Assembly: GCF_039872745.1 (NCBI RefSeq)
Contig: NZ_JBDPZD010000001.1
Coordinates: 868,001 to 932,000, forward strand
Reading direction: 5' to 3'
Length of the DNA stretch: 64,000 nt
Source: Pelomonas paludis
GTDB taxonomy: Bacteria > Pseudomonadota > Gammaproteobacteria > Burkholderiales > Burkholderiaceae_C
The position numbers and the translations under genes were made by a program. Shown piece by piece: positions 32,122 through 38,630 of the stretch; positions within the stretch are counted from its first letter, which is position 1; the number at the start of each line of letters is the position of its first letter. Below the pieces are notes generated by a model. The model was not told where the DNA came from. It was given only the letters and a program-made list of their open reading frames with translations, and did no database searches.

Positions 32122-34316
32122 GCGGCCTCACGAATAGTTGCCCCCGGGGCTGGGCTGCTCCCAGCCCGCCCCCCGAGGGGGTCAAGCGAACTTGGGGCGG
32201 CCCGGCGTTCGCTTGTCAGTTGGTGGAAGGCTTCGTTCAGCCCAGCCTGGCGGACTTCGAGCTGCCTGAGCTGGGGGTCGGCGGCGAGCAGGTCGCGCAC
32301 CACGGCTTCGGCGTCGGTGGCGACGATGCTCAGCTGGGGCGCGTGGCGGCCGGGCTCGGTGCTGACCTCGACGACGCCGGGCCAGTGGCGCAAGGTGTCG
32401 GCGGGCAGTTGCGACTCGCAGCGGATGTGCCGGCGCGAGACCAGGGCGCGCATCTCATCGACGCTGCCCGAGGCGATCACGCGGCCTTGGGCCAGCACGG
32501 CCACGCGGGTGGCCAGGGCTTCGGCTTCCTCCAGGTAATGCGTGGTGAGCAGGATGGAGCAGCCCTCGGCCAGCAGCGCGCGGATGTGCGCCCACATGGC
32601 CTCGCGGGCTTGCAGGTCGAGGCCCACGGTGGGCTCGTCGAGGAACAGCACCTTGGGCTGGCCGCAGATGGCCATCGCGAACTGCACCTGGCGCTTTTGA
32701 CCGCCCGAGAGCTTGCCGTAAGGGCGCTCGGCCAGGGCCTCGATGCCGCAGCGTGCCAGGGTCTCGCGCAGGCTCAAAGGAGCTGGGTAGTAGCTGGCGC
32801 TCAGGGCCACCAGCTCGTGCACCTTCAAGTCCTTGGGCAGCTCGACGTTCTGCATCATCACCCCGAGGCCCTGGCGGCGCAGGATGTCTTGCGGCGCGCC
32901 GCCCAGCAGCCGCACCACGCCGGTGTCGGCGTCATTGAGGCCCAGCCACAGCGAGATGGCCGTGGACTTGCCCGCGCCGTTGGGGCCCAGCAGCGCGAGC
33001 AGCTCGCCGCGCCGCAACTCCAAGTCCACACGGCTCAGCGCTTCGAGCTGGCCATAGCGCTTGGAGACAGCGTGCAGCTGGGCAACCACGTCATCAGTCT
33101 CAGCGGCAGGCACCTCGGCCGGCACGCTGGCCGCCTTGCCACGGCGCGGGTAGGCCTTGCCATTGAGCACGCGGCCCACCGCCGTGTGGCGCACCAGCAG
33201 CTCGTAGCTGAGCAGCAGCACAAAGAGGGCGGTGGAGACGACCAGCGCGTACTTCAAGCCCCAGTGCAGCGGCCAGTGGCCGACCCAGACCTGCAGCGCT
33301 GCCACCAGCGGCAGGTGCACGAGGTAGATCCAGTAGGACGCATCGGCCACGTAGCGGATGGCGGCGTTCTCGCGCGTCAGGTAGCGCAGCGCGGCGCCAG
33401 TGATCGCAAAGCTCCAGGCCCAGGCCGAGGCCACGAAGGCCAGCGCAAAGATCTGCTTGGCCGGCTCAGGCATGCCGAAGACGGGCTGCGTCTTGTTGAT
33501 GTAGAGGCACACCGCCGTCGACGCCAGGGCCAGCAGCAGATGCGGCAGCCAACGCTGGCGCAGCGCACTGAGCGCACCCGGCGCCCGCTGCACCAGCCAG
33601 CCAAAGGCGAAGGCCGTGCCATAGCCCACGGTGGCCGGCAGCTGCGGCAGCAGGGACTGGTCGGGCGTGGGGATGCCGCCCACGGGCAGCCACATCGGCA
33701 GGCCCAGCAGCACGGCCGCCAGCGGCCAGCCCAGCATCAGCGCGCCGGCGGGCCAGCGCAGCACAAAGGTGGTGGCACGGTCGGCCCAGCCGCGCAGCGT
33801 CTCGCGCCGGTCCAGCCCCGCCACGGCGCCGCGCACCAAGAGGACGACGGCATAGAGCCACAGCAGCTGGTACAGGAACCACAGATGCGCCAGCGGGAAG
33901 GCGCCGGCCTGAGCGGGCATGGCCGGCGCAGCCGGCGGTGCGCCGTTGAAGACCTTCTGCATCCCGAGGTACCAGACAAAGCCGATCAGCGGGAAGAGCA
34001 GCAGCCAGCCCACCACCAACGGGACGGCGATGCGCTTGAGCCGGTTGACCCAGAACGCCCGCGTGCCGAGGCGCTGGTGCAGCTGCCGGGCAAAGAAGCC
34101 CGCGATGAAGAAGAACAGCAGCATGCGGAAGCTGTGCGCGACGAAGCTCGCGTCGGCCAGCAAGGGGCTGGTCGAGACATCGTTCATCGCCCACATGCCG
34201 GGCGGCATGCCGGGGATGAAGGACAGCATCGCGTGGAAGGCCACGCCCAGTAAAAGGGCAAAGCTCCGCACTGCGTCGAGGGCGTGAAGCCTCTCGCCGT
34301 TGGGGTGGGGTGACAT
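32118..34316 (-). CDS. Acyltransferase-3 membrane domain fused to ABC-2 ATPase
   Basis: A 732-residue fusion. Residues 8-375 are an acyltransferase-3 (OpgC/NodX-like) domain with about ten helices. It contains VRSFALLLGVAFHAMLSF (conserved His28), RMLLFFFIAGFFARQL, AHLWFLYQLLWLY and ADASYWIYLVHLPLVAAL. After a ~30-residue linker, residues 408-640 are an ABC ATPase: Walker A GPNGAGKS (444-451), LSGGQ (536-540), Walker B VLFLDEPTVGLD (556 on), then a ~90-residue C-terminal domain. The ATG has AAGGAA 5 bases upstream. The final ~25 residues are encoded by the 77-bp repeat. No frameshift or stop separates the domains. Confidence 0.92.
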   Translation of the reverse strand: MSPHPNGERLHALDAVRSFALLLGVAFHAMLSFIPGMPPGMWAMNDVSTSPLLADASFVAHSFRMLLFFFIAGFFARQLHQRLGTRAFWVNRLKRIAVPLVVGWLLLFPLIGFVWYLGMQKVFNGAPPAAPAMPAQAGAFPLAHLWFLYQLLWLYAVVLLVRGAVAGLDRRETLRGWADRATTFVLRWPAGALMLGWPLAAVLLGLPMWLPVGGIPTPDQSLLPQLPATVGYGTAFAFGWLVQRAPGALSALRQRWLPHLLLALASTAVCLYINKTQPVFGMPEPAKQIFALAFVASAWAWSFAITGAALRYLTRENAAIRYVADASYWIYLVHLPLVAALQVWVGHWPLHWGLKYALVVSTALFVLLLSYELLVRHTAVGRVLNGKAYPRRGKAASVPAEVPAAETDDVVAQLHAVSKRYGQLEALSRVDLELRRGELLALLGPNGAGKSTAISLWLGLNDADTGVVRLLGGAPQDILRRQGLGVMMQNVELPKDLKVHELVALSASYYPAPLSLRETLARCGIEALAERPYGKLSGGQKRQVQFAMAICGQPKVLFLDEPTVGLDLQAREAMWAHIRALLAEGCSILLTTHYLEEAEALATRVAVLAQGRVIASGSVDEMRALVSRRHIRCESQLPADTLRHWPGVVEVSTEPGRHAPQLSIVATDAEAVVRDLLAADPQLRQLEVRQAGLNEAFHQLTSERRAAPSSLDPLGGRAGSSPAPGATIREAA
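32139..32215. repeat. 77-bp hairpin element, copy 2
   Basis: Same orientation and length as the copy at 5996-6072. It shares the first hairpin, the CCGCCCCCCGAGGGGGTCA block and the 15-base loop TTGGGGCGGCCCGGC. The second stem here is CAAGCGAAC/GTTCGCTTG (32183-32191 and 32207-32215), perfect in itself but different from copy 1 on both arms. It lies in the last codons of the acyltransferase-ABC fusion. Confidence 0.85.
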
Positions 34317-34332
34317 GGAATTTCCTTCTAAG

Positions 34333-34597
34333 GGGCCTGTGAAGGCTACGGCAATGGGTCGCGAAGGCCCGAGGCAGGGGGCCAATCAAGGCGCGGCTCG
34401 CCGCCCGCACTGACGTGCGGGCAAGAGACGCAACGCAGAGTGGCCCCCTGCCTCGGGCCTTCCCGGAGGGTTGCGACCAAAGCGGCCGCATGCGGCGTTG
34501 CAAATCCTCGTCGGGGTCCACCCCGACTTGCGGTTTGCGCCTTGCTTGCGATTGCTTTGGTCACAACGCGACCCATTGCCGTAGCCTTCACAGGCCC
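34333..34597. repeat. Nested inverted-repeat element, copy B (inverted relative to copy A)
   Basis: Ends 34333-34363 and 34567-34597 are perfect 31-bp inverted repeats beginning GGGCCTGTGAAGGCTACG. Inside are a perfect 22-bp stem starting GAAGGCCCGAGG with an 8-bp GCCCGCAC/GTGCGGGC top (34403-34422), and a second arm that is imperfect here (TTGCGACCAAAGC against GCTTTGGTCACAA) with GTCGGGG/CCCCGAC at its tip. The arm order is reversed against copy A. The right end contains the stop codon of the ABC permease at 34588. It fills the gap between two ABC operons. Confidence 0.93.
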
Positions 34598-35262
34598 TGG
34601 AGGTCGCGTCGGCGTGCCGCGACGAGCAGGGGCAGGCTGAGGGCGAGCGCCGTTGCGCCCAGTTCAAGGGCCAGGGCCAGCCAGAACGTTTCGTTCCAGA
34701 CCGGCGCGGAGGCCGCCATGTGGGCGCTGAGGCCCGGCAATTGGGTGGCGCCCATCATGAAGAGCGACACCCCCATATTGGTGACGATGATCACGCCACC
34801 CATCGCGCCCTCGGAGCGGACGTGGAAGGTGGCACAGAGCACCAGCGTGAAGTTCAGCAGCAGGTAGACGCAGAGCAACACGCCATAGGGCAGCAGGCCG
34901 TCGGCGATGCCCGGGGCCAGCAGCACCAGGGCCAGCGCGCCGCTGCTCAGCAGGGCCCAGGGCCCCAGGAAGCACAGCAGCAGGCCGAGCAGCTTGGCGC
35001 GCACATAGCCGGCCGGCGAGATCGGCAGACTGAGCACGAAGAGCAAGGCGCGCTCCTTGCGCTCGCCGGTGATGCCGAACATGGCCAGCAGCACGCCGAG
35101 GGCGATCAGCGCCGTGAGCCAGACCAGGAAGCCGACGTTGAAGGCGACCGGGCCGCCGGCCGCGACGACCAGGCTCCCGAGGCCCACCAGGGTGGCCACC
35201 AGCAGCATGGCGCGGTGTTGGTGGAACTCGCGAGCCACGAGTTGGCGGGTGAGTGCGTTCAT
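34588..35262 (-). CDS. ABC permease of the YtrA-regulated system
   Basis: A 224-residue membrane protein with about six helices, of the ABC-2 kind (LVAREFHQHRAMLLVATLVGLGSLVVAAGG; ITGERKERALLFVLSLPISPAGYVRAKLLGLL). The start overlaps the ATPase stop as ATGA. The last two codons and the TGA stop lie inside the terminal inverted repeat of element B, so the insertion probably replaced the original 3' end. The substrate is unknown. Confidence 0.88.
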   Translation of the reverse strand: MNALTRQLVAREFHQHRAMLLVATLVGLGSLVVAAGGPVAFNVGFLVWLTALIALGVLLAMFGITGERKERALLFVLSLPISPAGYVRAKLLGLLLCFLGPWALLSSGALALVLLAPGIADGLLPYGVLLCVYLLLNFTLVLCATFHVRSEGAMGGVIIVTNMGVSLFMMGATQLPGLSAHMAASAPVWNETFWLALALELGATALALSLPLLVAARRRDLQGL

Positions 35263-36152
35263 GACGGGCGGCCCTCGCGGCTGTGCATCACGGTGGCGAC
35301 AAAGATCTCCTCCAGGCTCATGCGCTGCACAGCCTGCACGGGCGCGGCGAGGCGGGCCAGCCAGTCGTCGCTGAAGCCGTCCACCGTCAGCGTGGCCAGG
35401 CTGCCATCGCGCTCACAGTGGACGATCTCGGGCTGGGTCCAGGCAGGCGCGTCGGCTGGCAGGCGCAGTTGCACGCGCCGCCAGCGCTCGAGGAAAGCGC
35501 CGGTGTCGTCGTTGGCCACCACACGGCCGCGGTCGATGAAGCACAGCCGGTCGCTGATGCGCTCCACATCCACGGTGTTGTGCGATGAGAAGAGGATGCT
35601 GCGCGCGTCGTCGCGCAGCACGTCCATGAACTCGGTCAGCAGCTCGTGGCGGGCCACGGGGTCGAGGCCCGAGGTCGGTTCGTCCAGCACCAGCAGGCGC
35701 GGCCGGCGTGCCAGCGCCAGCAGCAGCAGGGCCTTGGCCTGCTCGCCGGTCGAGAGGCCCTTGACCGGCTGCGCGGCCTTGAGGCCAAAGCGCTTGAGCA
35801 GCAGCGCCGCATAGGCCGCGTCCCAGCCTGGGTAGATGTTGGCCATGAAGTCCATGTGCCACTGCAGCGTCGCGTGCTGGAGGAGCCGCATGTCGTCGCT
35901 GACAAAGCCCACATCGGCCTTGGCGGCGGGCTGCTGCTGCGGCATGGCCTTGCCGAGCAGCCGGATCTCGCCGGCATCCGGCGTCAGCAGGCCCATCAGC
36001 AAGCGGATGCTGGTGCTCTTGCCCGCGCCATTGGGGCCCACAAGGCCCATCACCTGGCCGGGTTCCAGCGTGAGCGAGATGTCCTCCAGCGAGAAGAAGC
36101 GGAAGGCCTTGCTCACGCTTTTCATCTCGAAGGCTGTTGCAGTGGTGCTCAT
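35259..36152 (-). CDS. ABC ATP-binding protein of the YtrA-regulated system
   Basis: A 297-residue ATPase. Walker A is GPNGAGKST (39-47), Walker B LLVLDEPTSGLDP, and a switch His lies in LFSSHNTVDVERIS. The signature loop reads GLSTGEQAKALLLLALA, so LSTGE replaces LSGGQ, a form seen in YtrB/EcsA-like ATPases. A ~80-residue C-terminal extension follows. The start MSTTATAFEM (36152) overlaps the GntR stop as ATGA; the longer upstream frame is a shadow of the GntR gene. Confidence 0.93.
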   Translation of the reverse strand: MSTTATAFEMKSVSKAFRFFSLEDISLTLEPGQVMGLVGPNGAGKSTSIRLLMGLLTPDAGEIRLLGKAMPQQQPAAKADVGFVSDDMRLLQHATLQWHMDFMANIYPGWDAAYAALLLKRFGLKAAQPVKGLSTGEQAKALLLLALARRPRLLVLDEPTSGLDPVARHELLTEFMDVLRDDARSILFSSHNTVDVERISDRLCFIDRGRVVANDDTGAFLERWRRVQLRLPADAPAWTQPEIVHCERDGSLATLTVDGFSDDWLARLAAPVQAVQRMSLEEIFVATVMHSREGRPS

Positions 36153-36538
36153 GCCTCGCCCTCCTCGGGGTGCAGGGTTTTGTGCAGTCGGTCCATCAGG
36201 GCCTCGTCGGTCAGCCCCAGGGTGGCGGCAATGCGGCCGGCGGCGGCCAGGTGGGTGTCCAGCTCGGCCAGCTGCGTGGCCTGGGCGCGGTCTTGCGCGT
36301 CCGCCACGCAGGAGCCCCGGCCGTGCCGCGTCACGATCACGCCCTCGGTCTCCAGGTCCAGGTAGGCGCGCTTGACGGTGATCACGCTCACCCGCAGGTC
36401 GGCGGCCAGCGTCCGGATCGACGGCAGCTCGGTGCCCGGCGGCCAGTCGCCCGTGGCCACGCGCTGCCGGATCTGTTCGACGATCTGCAGGTACATGGGC
36501 CGCGGGTCGGCCTGAGCGATGAGAAGCTTGCTGTGCAT
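36149..36538 (-). CDS. GntR-family regulator, YtrA subfamily
   Basis: A 129-residue regulator. The winged HTH is PMYLQIVEQIRQRVATGDWPPGTELPSIRTLAADLRVSVITVKRAYLDLE, with wing VTRHGRGSCVA. A short helical C-terminal dimerisation tail (about 50 residues) marks the YtrA subfamily, which represses linked ABC genes. The start MHSKLL (36538) has no ribosome-binding site. A promoter-like pair places the transcript start just before it, suggesting a very short leader. It is first gene of the regulator-ATPase-permease operon. Confidence 0.9.
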   Translation of the reverse strand: MHSKLLIAQADPRPMYLQIVEQIRQRVATGDWPPGTELPSIRTLAADLRVSVITVKRAYLDLETEGVIVTRHGRGSCVADAQDRAQATQLAELDTHLAAAGRIAATLGLTDEALMDRLHKTLHPEEGEA

Positions 36539-36540
36539 AA

Positions 36541-36580
36541 TGTGTATACACAGCATATGCTCAGTTCGTCGGCCTTGCAA
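36541..36580 (-). promoter_or_regulatory. Promoter with palindromic operator of the YtrA-type operon
   Basis: TGTGTATACACA (36541-36552) is a perfect 12-bp palindrome 2 bases before the regulator ATG. On the minus strand TTGCAA (36575-36580) and TATGCT (36552-36557) are 17 bases apart and fit -35/-10 boxes. The operator therefore overlaps the transcript start, a good site for autorepression. The palindrome resembles known YtrA-type operators. Confidence 0.65.
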
Positions 36581-36725
36581 GTGCTGATTCGGGGTGTCGC
36601 GGAAAATCTCGCCCGCACTGCCCTACGCGCCGCACCCTTCACCCCCCCAAACGCACCGCACTACGCACCGCACCCGAAAGACCCACGCGCCCCTTCCCAA
36701 AGATTCGGGCGCACAAGGACCCGCA

Positions 36726-37532
36726 GTGACTGCCGTCTCCATGTCTGAACACATCGCCACCGCCTTCACCGCCGCGCGCGCCGCCGGCCGCTCCATCAGC
36801 CACTACCCCAGCAACCCGCCCAACACCGCGCCCGCTACCTTGGCCGAGGCCTATGCCGTGCAGGCTGCCGCCATTGCCCGCTGGCCCGACGCCGTGGCCG
36901 GCTGGAAGGTGGCGCGCGTGCCCGGCCCCTTTGCCGCCCAGTACCCCGACGAGCGCCTCATCGGCCCCGCCTTTGCGGCCAACATCCACCGCCCGGTGGC
37001 CGGCGCCATGGCCCAGTGCCCGGTGTTTGAGGGCGGCTTCGCGGCTGTGGAGGCCGAGATCGTCATCGTGGTCGCGCAGGACACGCCGGCCGGCAAGACC
37101 GACTGGACGGCCGACGACGTGATCCCCTTCGTGCGTTCCATGCACATCGGCGTCGAGGTGGCCAGCAGCCCGCTCGCCACCCTCAACGACCTCGGCCCCG
37201 GCGCCGTGATCTCCGACTTCGGCAACAACTGGGGCGTGGTCGTCGGCGCCGAGATCCCGAACTGGCGCGAGGTCCAGACGATTGACGTCGAGACCTTCAT
37301 CGACGGGCAATCGGTGGGCACCGGCACCGCCCACATCAAGCCCGGCCCCCTGGGTGCCTTGGCCTTCACGCTCAACAAGCGCGCCCAGCAAGGCGCCGCG
37401 CTGCGCGCCGGCGACGTCATCTCCACCGGCATGCTCACGGGCGTGCACGACATCCGCATCGGCCAGCAGTCGCGCCACGTCTTTGCGGGCTGCGGCGAGT
37501 TGCGGGTGCAGATCACCAAGGCGGGTGGCTGA
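36726..37532 (+). CDS. 2-keto-4-pentenoate hydratase / fumarylacetoacetate-hydrolase-family protein
   Basis: A 268-residue member of the FAH superfamily, hydratase branch. LAEAYAVQAAAI, VAGWKVARV, LIGPAFAAN, VEAEIVIVVAQD (acidic metal ligands), HIGVEVASSPLATLND and GDVISTGMLTGVHDI are family blocks. It probably hydrates or decarboxylates a 2-oxo acid with a divalent metal. GTG at 36726 is preferred because AAGGA lies 6 bases upstream; ATG at 36741 is the alternative. No meta-cleavage pathway genes are adjacent. Its stop codon abuts the truncated toxin reading frame. Confidence 0.85.
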   Translation: MTAVSMSEHIATAFTAARAAGRSISHYPSNPPNTAPATLAEAYAVQAAAIARWPDAVAGWKVARVPGPFAAQYPDERLIGPAFAANIHRPVAGAMAQCPVFEGGFAAVEAEIVIVVAQDTPAGKTDWTADDVIPFVRSMHIGVEVASSPLATLNDLGPGAVISDFGNNWGVVVGAEIPNWREVQTIDVETFIDGQSVGTGTAHIKPGPLGALAFTLNKRAQQGAALRAGDVISTGMLTGVHDIRIGQQSRHVFAGCGELRVQITKAGG

Positions 37533-37640
37533 CGGCTGCTTTTGCGTCATAGCTTCGTCAAGAAGACCCAGAAGACCCCGCTGCGCGAGCTGGACATTGC
37601 CGATTCACGCTTGAAGGAAGTCAAACATGCGAAGCCATGA
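37533..37640 (+). pseudogene. Truncated HigB/RelE-type (Gp49-like) toxin remnant
   Basis: In the frame directly after the hydratase stop the sequence reads RLLLRHSFVKKTQKTPLREL and on to EVKHAKP, then TGA at 37638-37640. F-V-K-K-T-Q-K-T-P followed by an acidic/basic helix is the C-terminal end of phage-derived Gp49-like/HigB toxins. The N-terminal two-thirds is missing; the hydratase gene occupies that place. The antitoxin ATG lies inside its last codons, the normal arrangement for an intact pair. A functional toxin is not encoded. Confidence 0.8.
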
Positions 37641-37914
37641 TCACATCGTCAAGAAGCTCATGGCGCGGTCCGGCGTGCGCGCCGAAGTGGAGCGCATCGA
37701 GCGTGAGGAGTCCGCGCTGCTCGACGCCTTGCTCAAGGCCCATCAGGAGGCGGGGCTGACCCAGGCCCAGGTTGCCGAGCGCATGGGCACCCAAGCCCCC
37801 GCCGTGACCCGCCTGGAGCGTGCCCTGGCCACCGGCAAGCGCTCGCCCTTGGTGGCGACTTTGCGCAAGTATGTGAAGGCGTGCGGGCAGCAGTTGGTGT
37901 TGGGGGTGGCGTGA
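37627..37914 (+). CDS. HTH (XRE-type) antitoxin without intact toxin
   Basis: A 95-residue protein with an N-terminal helix (VRAEVERIEREESALLDALLKAHQ). A Cro/C1-type HTH follows: AGLTQAQVAERMGTQAPAVTRLERAL, then SPLVATLRKYVKACGQQL. This is the usual antitoxin partner of Gp49-like toxins. The toxin upstream is reduced to its C-terminal end, so this is an orphan antitoxin that may persist as a repressor. The start overlaps the toxin remnant; the stop overlaps the next gene as GTGA. Confidence 0.9.
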   Translation: MRSHDHIVKKLMARSGVRAEVERIEREESALLDALLKAHQEAGLTQAQVAERMGTQAPAVTRLERALATGKRSPLVATLRKYVKACGQQLVLGVA

Positions 37915-38507
37915 CGCACCGCGAGTCCACCGCAGGCGGCAACCAGCATGGACGGCTGTTCGGGGCCAAGCAAGGATTTGGCATCGAAGTGATGACCGAG
38001 CCGGGGCTGAGCGCTCCTTCCGCCGTTTGGGGTCGGATGCGGGTCTGGTGCGCAGGCGAAAGCATTGGAGATTTCTCCGAGCCCCACTGCGCACTCTATG
38101 AGTCGTACCTGGGGTTTAAGCGACTGGCCGGCAGGCTGCCGAATCTTTGGCATGTAGAGCTGGATGGACTCTCGGACCAGGATTTGTGGAATCACTTCGA
38201 CGGACTGCTGTATGGCTATCGAGGCGACGAGCCGCAGCCGGACGACCGAACGCTTGAGCAGTGCAGGGCTGATGAGCAGACCTGGGGCGACTACAACTTC
38301 CTGACGAATTGGGGTGAACAGTTCGACGACGACGGAAAGTCCTTCATCCTGTGCCGGTCGAATGGAGAGGTACTCATACTGAACCGCGCTTTCTCCGAGG
38401 AGCATGGGTTGTCGGCCACTCTCCCCGTCGCAGATGTACTGGGAGCCATTTTCCAGTTCCTCGAATGGTTCGAATCGGAAGCCAATCGGCTGGCTTCGCC
38501 GATTTGA
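37911..38507 (+). CDS. Imm42-like immunity protein
   Basis: A protein of up to 198 residues. After an unconserved N-terminus, FGAKQGFGIEV, WGRMRVWCAGESIGDFSEP and FLEWFESEANRL-like blocks fit the Imm42 family of polymorphic-toxin immunity proteins, rich in Trp and acidic residues. The GTG at 37911 overlaps the antitoxin stop; a later start is possible because the first ~25 residues look unstructured. No toxin with a polymorphic C-terminus is next to it. Base composition is visibly less GC-rich than the surroundings, which suggests recent acquisition. Confidence 0.65.
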   Translation: MTHRESTAGGNQHGRLFGAKQGFGIEVMTEPGLSAPSAVWGRMRVWCAGESIGDFSEPHCALYESYLGFKRLAGRLPNLWHVELDGLSDQDLWNHFDGLLYGYRGDEPQPDDRTLEQCRADEQTWGDYNFLTNWGEQFDDDGKSFILCRSNGEVLILNRAFSEEHGLSATLPVADVLGAIFQFLEWFESEANRLASPI

Positions 38508-38589
38508 CGCGCGCCCGTTGCCGTGTAGTTCCAGCCCTACAGCAAGAGCCACGCGCGATCGATAGCGCGCGCTGAGGCTGCGGCAGAGA

Positions 38590-38620
38590 CTCCATGCAAC
38601 CCCTTCCCGGTTGCATGGAG
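38590..38620 (+). promoter_or_regulatory. 12-bp perfect hairpin enclosing the ribosome-binding site of the cyanate operon
   Basis: CTCCATGCAACC (38590-38601) and GGTTGCATGGAG (38609-38620) pair perfectly around a 7-base loop. The last GGAG is the only good Shine-Dalgarno sequence, 10 bases before the ATG at 38631, so the stem would hide it. As DNA, TGCAACC-N7-GGTTGCA could also be an operator. Either reading implies control of this operon. Confidence 0.6.
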
Positions 38621-38630
38621 AGACGCCGCA

